51,860 nucleotides of DNA from Pseudomonadota bacterium (GCA_021785405.1 JAJYFF010000013.1:1-51860), one strand, 5' to 3'. Numbered from the stretch's first letter, positions 16,220-24,581 are shown. Translations and numbers: made by a program. Notes: generated by a model from the sequence alone, not told the origin.

Positions 16220-16507
16220 ATGACGGACGAACACACGAGGTCCCAGCGGGGGACGGTTGGCGATGCCAAGGGCGTGGCCAACCGCGTGACTCCGACGGAC
16301 GTCGACGAGGGGTTCGCTGCCGACGAGGGTCTGGGCCTGATCCTGTACTGGGCGTCGGGTCTATGGATCATCGTCGGCCTGTGGGCCTGGATCCATCCGA
16401 AGTCGCTGCAGGCGCTGCTCGGTCCGCGGTACACGATCATCTACCCGGAACGGCACGCCAAGGCGCGTAAGGCGGCCCGGAAAGCGATCACGCCTCGCTC
16501 TGAATGA
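16220..16507 (+). CDS. Small single-helix membrane protein, unknown function
   Basis: A 95-aa protein. A polar N-terminal half is followed by one strong hydrophobic helix (LGLILYWASGLWIIVGLWAW, residues ~40-59) and a basic C-terminal tail (RHAKARKAARKAI). By the positive-inside rule the C-terminus is probably cytoplasmic. I do not recognise a family. The start at 16220 is preceded by a gap without a strong ribosome-binding site, so the start is uncertain. It is on the same strand as, and 115 bp after, the slipin gene, so a shared membrane role is possible but unproven. Confidence 0.55.
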   Translation: MTDEHTRSQRGTVGDAKGVANRVTPTDVDEGFAADEGLGLILYWASGLWIIVGLWAWIHPKSLQALLGPRYTIIYPERHAKARKAARKAITPRSE

Positions 16508-16559
16508 GGGGGTGCGCCCGGCGCCGAGCGGAATGGACCCGCCTGCTGTCCGGCAGTAG

Positions 16560-17066
16560 CTCCCGGTGCGAGCCACGCAAGTCCCTGGGGACCCCATCGA
16601 ACCGGCGGTTGGGTGCCAACCGGCACATCGGAGGGCAACGGGTACTGCCCAACGAGGGTATTGGTCGCGGGATTCAACACTTCCCCAATAGAGTCGTAGA
16701 GTAATCCCCCGGCGAGCTGCAGGTTCTCGCCACTGCGTTACTGGTCACGGACCATACGCCGGGTCGCGCGACCGACCCACCGAAGACATCCACGTCCCAG
16801 ACATCGAGTTGCGGGGAAAATGCCGCAGACCACGTATTCGAATCGACCGGCGAAATCGCAATTTGTCCTTGAGTGATCCAAATGTTCGGCCGGAAAGGGA
16901 CCCGCTCTCCGGTCTGAAGCCGCTGCGGCACGACAAGAGTGGTCGCGTCCGGTATCTGAGCGCCGATGAGGAAACGCTGCTGCGAGACGCCTTGCTCGGC
17001 CGAGAGGCCAAACGGCGGGACGCCCGCGACCGATTCAATGCATGGCGGACCGCGCGTGGTCGCCAT
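16560..17066 (-). pseudogene. Frameshifted beta-propeller-like remnant
   Basis: Minus-strand reading gives protein-like text in two frames. From ~16870 down to ~16745 it reads VDSNTWSAAFSPQLDVWDVDVFGG. Then, after a frame change near 16725-16745, it reads ENLQLAGGLLYDSIGEVLNP and NTLVGQYPLPSDVP. The second part resembles YVTN/NHL-like propeller repeats (xLLYDSxGxVLNPxTxxxVG). No start, no full repeat set and a break in frame make this a decayed fragment of a surface or secreted protein. It fills most of the otherwise gene-free stretch 16508-17169. I see nothing else in that stretch. Confidence 0.4.
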
Positions 17067-17169
17067 CCTGCAGGCATGGCGCCAGTTTCGCAGCCGCCGG
17101 GTTCCGGGGCGGACGGCGCCTCGCCCACGCCCCCATGATCGACGGAGGGATGGCTTCTGGGCTCATGAC

Positions 17170-17199
17170 TTGGCAGGAGCGCCTTCGATGGCATATACT
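17170..17199 (+). promoter_or_regulatory. Promoter of the vapBC cassette
   Basis: A sigma-70-like pair: TTGGCA at 17170-17175 and TATACT at 17194-17199 with an 18-bp spacer. The -10 box lies inside the left arm of the palindrome at 17188-17213, so binding there would block RNA polymerase. Confidence 0.6.
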
Positions 17200-17213
17200 T
17201 TTGTATATGCCAT
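17188..17213. promoter_or_regulatory. Palindromic operator in front of vapB
   Basis: A perfect inverted repeat with 11-bp arms (17188-17198 and 17203-17213) around TTTT, core GCATATAC/GTATATGC. It sits over the -10 box and 17 bp upstream of the antitoxin start. VapB antitoxins bind such palindromes together with VapC to repress their own operon, so this is very likely the autoregulatory site. Confidence 0.8.
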
Positions 17214-17230
17214 GGTAATGGAGAGCAACC

Positions 17231-17458
17231 ATGCAGCGCAAAGCGAAGCTTTTCATGAACAACCGGAGTCAGGCGGTCCGTTTGCCAAAAGAGTTTCAGT
17301 TCAACGCCACTGAAGTGTTTATCCGTCGGCATGGGGATGAGGTGATTCTGTCTCCCCGCCCCGAAGACTGGACCGCTTATCTGACCTCGGGACCGGTTGC
17401 CTCCAAGGAATTCATGGAAGCGGTTGACGATCTTCGGGTCCAAGAGCGCGAACCCTAA
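17231..17458 (+). CDS. vapB: VapB-type antitoxin (SpoVT/AbrB-like)
   Basis: A 75-aa protein. Residues 1-45 form an AbrB/MazE-like swapped-hairpin DNA-binding domain ([17 protein letters not shown] is the family signature, then [15 protein letters not shown]). The C-terminal ~28 residues ([20 protein letters not shown]) would wrap around and block the toxin. A GGAG ribosome-binding site lies 7 bases upstream of the ATG. The stop overlaps the vapC start by one base (TAATG), so the pair is translationally coupled. The complex should repress the promoter through the palindrome at 17188-17213. Confidence 0.92.
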   Translation: MQRKAKLFMNNRSQAVRLPKEFQFNATEVFIRRHGDEVILSPRPEDWTAYLTSGPVASKEFMEAVDDLRVQEREP

Positions 17459-17862
17459 TGGCGGAGTACCTGCTGGACACCGATATATCGTCCTACATCA
17501 TGAAGCGTTCCCATGAGGCCGTTCTAAGACGGCTGCAGACGGTCCCGATCGGTGCCGTCGCCATTTCCGTCATCACCAAGTCAGAACTCCTTTACGGAGT
17601 AGAGGTCTCCCCCCGGCGGCAACAGGACTCGGTGGCGCTCAGCGAATATCTGCGTCACGTTGAGGTCCTGGATTTTCCGGATGAAGCTGCCTTGCACTAC
17701 GCACAAATTCGCGCTGCCCTCAAGGCGAGCGGCACGATGATCGGCGCGAATGATCTGTTCATCGCGGCCCACGCCCGTTCGCTCCGACTGACTCTCGTGA
17801 CCAACAACACCGGAGAGTTTGGTCGAGTACCGGATCTGAAGATTGAAAACTGGGCGGCCTAG
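17458..17862 (+). CDS. vapC: VapC-type PIN-domain ribonuclease toxin
   Basis: A 134-aa PIN domain protein. The acidic metal-binding residues are in place: LLDTDISSYI (D7, D9), SELLYGVE (E43), GANDLFIAAHA (D99) and a final acidic/polar position in TNNTGEFGR. VapC toxins cut tRNA or rRNA when the antitoxin is degraded. It is full-length and shows no damage. It is unusual in being only 10 bp upstream of an SNF2 ATPase gene with no terminator between, so the toxin-antitoxin promoter probably also drives the genes behind it. Confidence 0.92.
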   Translation: MAEYLLDTDISSYIMKRSHEAVLRRLQTVPIGAVAISVITKSELLYGVEVSPRRQQDSVALSEYLRHVEVLDFPDEAALHYAQIRAALKASGTMIGANDLFIAAHARSLRLTLVTNNTGEFGRVPDLKIENWAA

Positions 17863-17872
17863 CGCAGACGCG

Positions 17873-20599
17873 ATGACCCTTGCCCGAACGTTGGCACTGA
17901 CGCCCAGCGGGCACCTCTTTCTCGCGCCGACGGCGGACGCGGTGACGTTGCCGCCCGGTCTTTTAGCTCGCCTCGAGCCCGCGTTTGCACGCGGCGTTGG
18001 ACACGGACTGCTCGAACTTGGGCTGCGCGAGGTCGGCACCGCTCTGCCTTCTGAATTTGCCTACTGGCGCGATTTCGCTGCGCGGTACGTCACGGTGCTG
18101 TGCACGTCGGTACACGGACTGCCCGCGGATGGCGCTACGGACGTGGGCGAGGTGCCGCCGCCGGCAGATGCGTTGGCGCCGCTCGTCAATTCGGCACCGC
18201 CGATGCCGGGTGGCGAGTATCTGACCGCCGAGGTGCTCGCCGATCTTTGGTCCAAGATCGATGTGGCATTCCGTCAGGAACGCGCGCACGCGAATGCGAC
18301 GCTGCAGGAATTTCTGCGGACCGGCAATCCCGCCTGGCACCTCGTCGGCCGCGTACACTTCAACCTTGCCGAGAACCGTTCCGACGAAGAGGCGCCATTC
18401 GCGTTCATCGCGACCTACACGACGCAATTGTCGGCGCAGGGTCGCGCGCAGCATCTGCCGCTCGGTGAGGCGCTGCGCGAGTATGCGGGGGCGCGCAACA
18501 AGTCGCGGCTCCTCGCGCTCCTGAAGCCCGTGCAGGAGGGCTCGGCGCAGTGTCCGTGGCTGCGTGAGATGGTCGAGTCCGGGGAAATCTATCATCCTCT
18601 ACGCTGGACGCCCGCGGAGGCATTTCAGTTCCTGACGGACACGCCGAAGCTAGAGGCAGCGGGGATCGTTGTGCGTGCCCCGAGTGCGTGGAAAACGGGC
18701 CGGCCCGCGCGACCTAAGATCAGCGCGAGCGTCGGCGCTCGGGTGCCCTCGGTCCTCGGCAAGGATGCGCTGCTCGACTTTCACGTGGAATTGACGCTCG
18801 GCGAGGAGCGACTCACGGCCGCGGAGATTCGGGCGTTACTCAAAGGTTCAGATGGCTTGCAGTTCCTGCGGGGCCGATGGGTCGAAGTGGACCGCACGAA
18901 ACTTTCGCAATTGCTCGATCGATTCCGCGCCGTCGAGGCGGCCGCTTCGGCCGGCGGTCTTCCCTTCGCAGCGGCGATGCGGCTGGTCGCCGGTTTCTCG
19001 GTGGATGACGAGGCGGGGGTTGGCGCGGCGCCGGATCCCGACTGGTCGGAGATTGCGGCAGGCCCGTGGCTCGCCGAGACGCTGCGAGGCCTGCGCAGTC
19101 CCGGGGGTCTGGCCCGTGTCGATCCCGGATCCGCGCTGTGCGCGACCTTGCGGCCCTACCAACAGGCTGGTGTGCGCTGGTTGTATCTGCTGCACCGGCT
19201 GGGGCTTGGCGCTTGCCTCGCCGATGACATGGGAATGGGTAAGACGATCCAGGTCCTGTCATTACTTCTTGTGTTGCAGCAGGAATTCACCCGCGAGCGA
19301 CGCCCGGCAGGGACCGCATCGAGCAGCATTCTGGTCGCACCCGCGTCGCTGCTCGCGAATTGGGCTGCGGAAGTCGAGCGTTTTGCTCCCACGCTCAATG
19401 TGCTCATCGCGCATCCTTCGTCCATGTCCGCGGCCGGTCTCAAGTCGATGGCGCCCGAGGGCCTGGCGAACGTGGACCTCGTGATCACGAGTTACGGCGC
19501 GCTGCTGCGCTATGACTGGCTGACGAGTACGCGCTGGCAGGTGGCGGTCATCGATGAGGCGCAGGCCATCAAGAATCCGGGCGCCAAGCAAACCCGTGCG
19601 GTCAAGAAACTCATCGCCCAGACCCGCGTGGCACTTACCGGAACGCCGGTCGAGAACCGTCTCTCGGACCTCTGGTCGATCTTCGATTTCACCCACCCGG
19701 GATTGCTGGGTTCGGGTCAGGCATTTGCGAAGTACGCGCAGCGCCTCGCCGAGGCCGGGAACTACGGGCCGCTGCGTGAACTCGTCCGTCCCTACATCCT
19801 GCGTCGTCTGAAAACCGACAAGTCGGTGATTGCCGATTTGCCGGACAAGACGGAGCTGAAGGCATTCTGCCATCTGAGTCCGACTCAGGCGGCGCTGTAC
19901 AGCCAAGCGGTCGAGGAACTCGCCGAGGCGCTCGACACGGCGGACGGCATCAAGCGCAAGGGCGTCGTCCTGGCATTTCTCATGCGCTTCAAACAGATCT
20001 GTAATCATCCATCGCAGTGGCTGGGCAACGGGTCATGGGCGGAATCGGACAGTGGCAAGTTTGCGCGGTTACGGGAACTCGCCGAGGTCATCGCTGCGAA
20101 ACAGGAGAAGGTGCTGATATTTACGCAGTTCCGCGAAGCGACCCAGCCGATCGCGGCATTCCTCGGCGGTGTCTTTGGTCGCGAAGGGCTCGTGCTGCAC
20201 GGCGGAACCCCGGTCGCTAAGCGAAAGGAACTGGTCCGTCGGTTTCAGGACGATGAGCTGACGCCCTTCTTCGTACTCTCGCTCAAGGCGGGAGGTGCCG
20301 GGCTCAATCTGACGTCGGCCTCGCACGTGATCCACTTCGATCGGTGGTGGAATCCGGCGGTGGAGAATCAGGCAACCGACCGGGCGTTTCGCATTGGTCA
20401 ATCACGCAATGTGCTGGTACACAAATTCGTATGCCGCGGCACCGTCGAGGACAAGATCGACCGTCTGATCGAGTCGAAGCAAGCGCTCGTCAAGGACGTG
20501 CTGGAGGGCGGTGCGGAACTCCAGTTGACGGAGCTCGGGGACCGCGAATTGTTGAAGCTGGTGGCGCTCGATATCCACTCGGCTCGCGCGGAGGTTTGA
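17873..20599 (+). CDS. SNF2-family DEAD/DEAH-like ATPase
   Basis: A 908-aa Swi2/Snf2-type double-stranded DNA translocase. The N-terminal ~420 residues are a helical region of the kind that precedes bacterial SNF2 cores. The ATPase starts with LRPYQQAGVRWLYLL. Walker A is LADDMGMGKT (~residue 450), motif II is IDEAQAIKN (~560) and motif III is ALTGTPVENRLSDLWSIFDF. The second RecA lobe has VLIFTQF, SLKAGGAGLNL, HFDRWWNPAVENQATDR and RAFRIGQ (~835). All motifs are intact, so ATP-driven remodelling of protein-DNA complexes is expected. An ATG at 17843, overlapping vapC, is an alternative start. No strong ribosome-binding site is seen, which suggests coupling to vapC translation. A SWIM protein gene follows after 21 bp. 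Confidence 0.92.
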   Translation: MTLARTLALTPSGHLFLAPTADAVTLPPGLLARLEPAFARGVGHGLLELGLREVGTALPSEFAYWRDFAARYVTVLCTSVHGLPADGATDVGEVPPPADALAPLVNSAPPMPGGEYLTAEVLADLWSKIDVAFRQERAHANATLQEFLRTGNPAWHLVGRVHFNLAENRSDEEAPFAFIATYTTQLSAQGRAQHLPLGEALREYAGARNKSRLLALLKPVQEGSAQCPWLREMVESGEIYHPLRWTPAEAFQFLTDTPKLEAAGIVVRAPSAWKTGRPARPKISASVGARVPSVLGKDALLDFHVELTLGEERLTAAEIRALLKGSDGLQFLRGRWVEVDRTKLSQLLDRFRAVEAAASAGGLPFAAAMRLVAGFSVDDEAGVGAAPDPDWSEIAAGPWLAETLRGLRSPGGLARVDPGSALCATLRPYQQAGVRWLYLLHRLGLGACLADDMGMGKTIQVLSLLLVLQQEFTRERRPAGTASSSILVAPASLLANWAAEVERFAPTLNVLIAHPSSMSAAGLKSMAPEGLANVDLVITSYGALLRYDWLTSTRWQVAVIDEAQAIKNPGAKQTRAVKKLIAQTRVALTGTPVENRLSDLWSIFDFTHPGLLGSGQAFAKYAQRLAEAGNYGPLRELVRPYILRRLKTDKSVIADLPDKTELKAFCHLSPTQAALYSQAVEELAEALDTADGIKRKGVVLAFLMRFKQICNHPSQWLGNGSWAESDSGKFARLRELAEVIAAKQEKVLIFTQFREATQPIAAFLGGVFGREGLVLHGGTPVAKRKELVRRFQDDELTPFFVLSLKAGGAGLNLTSASHVIHFDRWWNPAVENQATDRAFRIGQSRNVLVHKFVCRGTVEDKIDRLIESKQALVKDVLEGGAELQLTELGDRELLKLVALDIHSARAEV

Positions 20600-20620
20600 C
20601 GTGGCCAAATCGTCGGGGCG

Positions 20621-21484
20621 ATGCTGATGTTCTTTCGATGGAAACCGTATGTACCGGTAGCGGCGCGTCGGGAGAAGGCCGCGAAGACCGCGGCGAAGCT
20701 CGCCAAGAAGGGGCATGCGCTGTCACCAGTCACCGCGAGCCGCGGTGCAATCGCGAAATCTTTCTGGGGCAAGGCCTGGTGCGAGAATCTCGAGCGCTAC
20801 AGCGACTATGCCAATCGCCTGCCGCGCGGAAGGACGTATCTGCGCAATGGCTCGGTGCTTGACCTCAAGATCGGAGCCGGCGAGGCGACCGCTCAGGTCA
20901 TGGGCTCGAGCCTTTACCGGATCAAGGTCGAGATCGCGGCCGTGGCGAGCATTCACTGGCAAGGTATTGCCCGCGACTGTGCCCGGTCCATCGATACACT
21001 CGTGGAACTGCTCCAAGGTCAATTGTCGGCGTCCGTGATGGAGCGCATCACACGGCCGGGCAGCGGCCTCTTCCCTTCGCCGAAGGAAATCCGCTTCAGC
21101 TGCAGTTGCCCGGATTCCGCCACGATGTGCAAGCATATCGCCGCGACGCTTTATGGTATCGGTGCGCGACTCGATGCAGAGCCGCACCTCCTGTTCGGAT
21201 TGCGCAAGGTGGACGCCAAGGAACTCATCGCGCAGGCGGGCGAGGGCGAAGCGCTGCCACAGATGACGCCACGCGCAGCGCGAATTCTGGATTCGTCGAA
21301 GCTCGCCGACGTGTTCGGCATCGATTTGCCCGCAGTCGACCTGAAGTCTCCCGCGAAGCCTCGCTCGAAGGTTCCCGTCAAGCCATCGGTTAGGCGGGAA
21401 ATGCCGTCGTCGCCTCGCAAAACCAAGACGGCGACCGGCAAGCCCGCACGAGCCGGACGCAAGCCGTCGGAAAAGGTCAGATGA
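20621..21484 (+). CDS. SWIM zinc-finger protein
   Basis: A 287-aa protein. Conserved blocks are FRWKPYVPVAARREKA at the start, FWGKAWCENLERYSDYANRLPRGRTY (~45-70) and GLFPSPKEIRFSCSCPDSA. The SWIM zinc motif CxC-x7-CxH is CSC...CKH at ~160-171, followed by IAATLYGIGARLD. The C-terminal ~60 residues are Lys/Pro/Arg-rich and probably disordered and nucleic-acid binding. SWIM domains bind DNA or proteins and are often found next to SNF2 ATPases in bacteria; the joint role is not known. The start at 20621 follows the SNF2 stop by 21 bp (a second ATG is at 20627). Its stop overlaps the next gene start in ATGA. Confidence 0.88.
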   Translation: MLMFFRWKPYVPVAARREKAAKTAAKLAKKGHALSPVTASRGAIAKSFWGKAWCENLERYSDYANRLPRGRTYLRNGSVLDLKIGAGEATAQVMGSSLYRIKVEIAAVASIHWQGIARDCARSIDTLVELLQGQLSASVMERITRPGSGLFPSPKEIRFSCSCPDSATMCKHIAATLYGIGARLDAEPHLLFGLRKVDAKELIAQAGEGEALPQMTPRAARILDSSKLADVFGIDLPAVDLKSPAKPRSKVPVKPSVRREMPSSPRKTKTATGKPARAGRKPSEKVR

Positions 21485-21774
21485 AGCCAGATGAACGGTT
21501 GGTCCAGCTCACTCAAAGCGAGGTCGAGCTCTTGCTGCGCTATGCCTATCCTTTTGAGGCGGAAGCCGCAAAGCTGCGCGCCTGTAGACCCCGCAAGGGT
21601 TGGTACGAGGTTCACATCGGTGCGCAATGGCTGTCGCACTGGATCGGTGGCCTCAGCTATTCCATCCGGAACGTGCGCGGCGCCGGACTCCGTGAGGAAC
21701 TCGATGCCCTGTGTTGTGTATTGGAGAACGCGGAGCGCGGCGGCTCTGCCGTGCGCGGTGCGGACGCAGAGTGA
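21481..21774 (+). CDS. 97-aa protein of unknown function, third member of the SNF2/SWIM unit
   Basis: A small mixed protein, no signal peptide or membrane helix. Visible features are an amphipathic N-terminus (RLVQLTQSEVELLLRYAYPF), a Trp-rich middle (KGWYEVHIGAQWLSHWIGGL) and a helical C-terminus (REELDALCCVLENAE). It overlaps the SWIM gene by 4 bp (ATGA) with AAAAGG just upstream, a sign of translational coupling and of a real gene. I do not recognise a family. Its place suggests a small partner of the SNF2/SWIM pair. The region from its stop to the tRNA at 21878 holds no gene. Confidence 0.7.
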   Translation: MKPDERLVQLTQSEVELLLRYAYPFEAEAAKLRACRPRKGWYEVHIGAQWLSHWIGGLSYSIRNVRGAGLREELDALCCVLENAERGGSAVRGADAE

Positions 21775-21877
21775 TGAATCACACTTGTCATGCGCTCGGG
21801 AGCGATGTTGGAGTCACCGGCGAGGCACCGGGAAAAGGAATCGGACGTTCAGCCAACGCGTATCTAGTTGATTCAAA

Positions 21878-21954
<77 letters not shown>

Positions 21955-21970
21955 AAATCGGTGCGAACCC

Positions 21971-22939
21971 TCAACTCTTGCGTGCGACCGCAAACCGGGC
22001 GAGTTCGCTCAAACCCTGTTTGAACGGGCTCTCGGGTACGGGGGCCAGCGCGGCAAGCGCCTGATCCACCTCGCTTTGGGCTCGGCGCGCAGTGTACGCA
22101 AGGCCTCCCAGGCTTGCAACGGTGCGTGTGATCTCCTCGAGCCGGTCGAGCCCGCCGTGCTCGATCGCGTCCCGGATCATGGTCCGTTGTGCGTCGTTGC
22201 CGTGCTGCAGCGCGTGAATCAGCGGCAGGGTGGGCTTGCCTTCGGCGAGATCGTCGCCGAGGTGCTTGCCGAGCCGCTCCTCGTCCGCTTCGTAGTCCAG
22301 CGTGTCGTCGACCAGCTGGAACGCGGTGCCGATGTGCTTGCCGTACCTCGCGAGCGCTTGCTCGACCTCGACCGGGGCGTCGCTCAACACCGCACCGATC
22401 TGTGCGCCGGCCTCGAACAGCCGGGCGGTCTTGCGGTAGATGACGTCGAAGTATCGGCTCTCGGACGTCGACGCATCGTGCGCGGTCATCAATTGCAACA
22501 CCTCGCCTTCGGCGATCGCGTTGGTCGCGTCCGCGAGGATGTTCATGATCGTCATGCGGTCGAGCTTCACCATCATCTGGAACGCGCGCGAGTACAGGAA
22601 GTCGCCGACGAGCACGCTGGTCGCGTTTCCGAATACCTCGTTCGCGGTCTCGAGCCCGCGCCGCATCGACGAGCCGTCGACGACGTCGTCGTGCAGGAGC
22701 GTCGCGGTGTGGATGAATTCGATGATCGCGGCCGCCTCGACGTGCCGGTTGCCCTCGTGCCCGCAGGCGCGCGCCGTGAGCACGACGAGCAGCGGTCGCA
22801 GGCGCTTGCCGCCCGAATGAATGATGTAGGCGGCGACTTGGTTGACCAAGGCCACCGGGCTATGGAGTCGTTCCGCGACGGTTCGGTCGACGGCGGCTAG
22901 GTCCGATCGGACCAGTTCGCGTATTTTTTCGAGTGTCAT
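21971..22939 (-). CDS. ispB: Octaprenyl (polyprenyl) diphosphate synthase
   Basis: A 322-aa trans-isoprenyl diphosphate synthase. It elongates FPP with IPP to make the side chain of ubiquinone. The first Asp-rich motif is LLHDDVVDGSSMRRG and the second is LVDDTLDYEADEERLGKHLGDD, with GGKRLRP before them and GDDLAEGKPTLPLI at the end of the second. Both are complete. The location beside rplU-rpmA-obg, read divergently, is the conserved gammaproteobacterial arrangement, but here an amidase gene sits between. The chain length (C40 or other) cannot be read from sequence alone. Confidence 0.95.
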   Translation of the reverse strand: MTLEKIRELVRSDLAAVDRTVAERLHSPVALVNQVAAYIIHSGGKRLRPLLVVLTARACGHEGNRHVEAAAIIEFIHTATLLHDDVVDGSSMRRGLETANEVFGNATSVLVGDFLYSRAFQMMVKLDRMTIMNILADATNAIAEGEVLQLMTAHDASTSESRYFDVIYRKTARLFEAGAQIGAVLSDAPVEVEQALARYGKHIGTAFQLVDDTLDYEADEERLGKHLGDDLAEGKPTLPLIHALQHGNDAQRTMIRDAIEHGGLDRLEEITRTVASLGGLAYTARRAQSEVDQALAALAPVPESPFKQGLSELARFAVARKS

Positions 22940-22963
22940 GAAAATTCAAATCTCGGCGCCATC

Positions 22964-24430
22964 TTACCGAAAGTCGGCGCCGTGCGCCCCGGCCCAGTGC
23001 GGCGGACGTCGCCGCGTCCACCTGCTGCGGCGCTCGAGGTCGGCGGCGACCGCGAGCAGCACGTGATCCCGGTCCTGACGACCGACGAGTTGCACGCCGA
23101 TCGGCAGCCCGTCCGTGGACAGCGCGACCGGCAGGCTCGCCGCGGGCTGGCCGGTCACGTTGAAGAGCTCGGAGTAGGGCGCGAACGCGTAGGAGCGTGC
23201 GACCCAGCGCGCGTAGTCGAAATCCGGGCCGTCCGCGGGAATCGATCCGACCAAGGGTGGCAGCGTCGCGGTCGAGGGCGTGAGGATGAGATCGTAAGCC
23301 TCGAAGTGCCGCGCCATCGCGAGGCTCACGCCGTGGGCGAGCCGTTTGACCGCGAGATAATCGAGCGCGCTCGCCTGCTCGGCGCGCGCCACGAGGTGCA
23401 GCGTGAGGCGCTCGACCTCGTCCGGGGTCGGTGCGCGTCCGAGCTCGCGGCGCCGGTCCGCGACCGTCATCGCCGTGTCCATGATCCATAGCAGGCTCCA
23501 TCCCTCGCCGCTCGTCGCGGCGTGCACCGCTTCCGGGAGCGTCGTGCGTTCGACGACGTGTCCCGCCGTCTCGAGTGCGCGCGCGGTTTCGAGCACCGCC
23601 CGTTCGATCGACGCGTCGAGCGCCGCATGGCCGGGGCTTTCGGTCACGCACGCGATGCGCAGGCGACCCACCGGCAGCGCGAGCGCCTCCAGATAGGAAG
23701 GCACCGCCCGGTTCACCCGGTACGGCGCGCCCGGTTCGGGGCCGGCGGTCGCATCGAGGAACGCGGCGCTGTCGCGCACCGTGCGCGACAGCACGTGCTC
23801 GCAGTTGAGGCCCGCGCCGCCCTCGGCGTGGTACGGTCCGATCGGGTTCAAGCCGCGCGACGGCTTCAAGCCGAACAGGCCGCAGCAGGCGGCCGGTACC
23901 CGGATCGACCCGCCGACGTCCGATCCGGCGGCGACGGGGACCATCCCCGCGGCGACCGCCGATGCTGCACCGCCGCTCGAGCCGCCGACGCTCCGCTCGA
24001 GGTTCCAGGGATTGCGGGTCACGCCACGCAAGGTCGGTTCGGTGACGAACTCGTCGGCGAATTCCGGCGTGTTCGTCTTGCCGAGGAACACGACGCCGGC
24101 GCGCCGCCAGCGCGCGACGATCTCGCTGTCGGCGCGCGGCGCGGTCCCCGCGAAGAAGCGCGAGGAATGCGTCGTCGGCCAGCCCTCGACGTAGACGCCG
24201 ACGTCCTTCACGAGGAACGGCACGCCCGCGAGTGGCGCATCGCGGCGAACCCGCCGCGCCTGGGCGCGGGCACCCTCGAAGTCCGCGAGCACGAGCGCGT
24301 TCAGCGACGGATCGAGCGCCTCGATCGCACCGATCGCGGCCTCGGTGATCTCGATCGCCGGGACTTCGCCCGCGCGCACGAGCGCGGCGAGGCCGACGCC
24401 GTCATGGCCGGCGTATTCGCTGAGTTTCAT
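22964..24430 (-). CDS. Amidase (amidase signature family)
   Basis: A 488-aa protein of the amidase signature family, which hydrolyses amide bonds with a Ser-cisSer-Lys triad. All three are visible: Lys in PFLVKDVG, cis-Ser in GGSSGGAASAVAAG and the nucleophile Ser in GSDVGGSIRVPAACCGLFGLKP. It is not GatA, since no gatB or gatC is nearby and the C-terminal half differs. The substrate is unknown. The start at 24430 (MKLSEYAG) fits the family N-terminus. It lies 24 bp upstream of ispB on the same strand and probably shares its transcript. This gene is an insertion in a block whose order is otherwise conserved. Confidence 0.88.
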   Translation of the reverse strand: MKLSEYAGHDGVGLAALVRAGEVPAIEITEAAIGAIEALDPSLNALVLADFEGARAQARRVRRDAPLAGVPFLVKDVGVYVEGWPTTHSSRFFAGTAPRADSEIVARWRRAGVVFLGKTNTPEFADEFVTEPTLRGVTRNPWNLERSVGGSSGGAASAVAAGMVPVAAGSDVGGSIRVPAACCGLFGLKPSRGLNPIGPYHAEGGAGLNCEHVLSRTVRDSAAFLDATAGPEPGAPYRVNRAVPSYLEALALPVGRLRIACVTESPGHAALDASIERAVLETARALETAGHVVERTTLPEAVHAATSGEGWSLLWIMDTAMTVADRRRELGRAPTPDEVERLTLHLVARAEQASALDYLAVKRLAHGVSLAMARHFEAYDLILTPSTATLPPLVGSIPADGPDFDYARWVARSYAFAPYSELFNVTGQPAASLPVALSTDGLPIGVQLVGRQDRDHVLLAVAADLERRSRWTRRRPPHWAGAHGADFR

Positions 24431-24492
24431 CGTCGAGGACCTCCAGGCGTCCGCCACCGGCCCGATGCCCAGGGGCTCGAGCTCGAGTGCAA

Positions 24493-24521
24493 TTGACCAG
24501 TCAAGACCCTAATCGTATACT
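24493..24521 (+). promoter_or_regulatory. Promoter of rplU-rpmA
   Basis: TTGACC at 24493-24498 and TATACT at 24516-24521 with an ideal 17-bp spacer, about 60 bp upstream of the rplU start. This is the best sigma-70 match I noticed in the window, as expected for ribosomal protein genes. Confidence 0.75.
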
Positions 24522-24581
24522 TCGCGGCTCTTTATAGGTCGGTCGCGTGAGCGGCCGTTCACGTTCTTGGAGTCGCAAACG

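Noticed and set aside
22964-24430. GatA subunit of the tRNA-dependent amidotransferase
   Set aside because: No gatB or gatC is nearby, and the C-terminal half reads as a general amidase.
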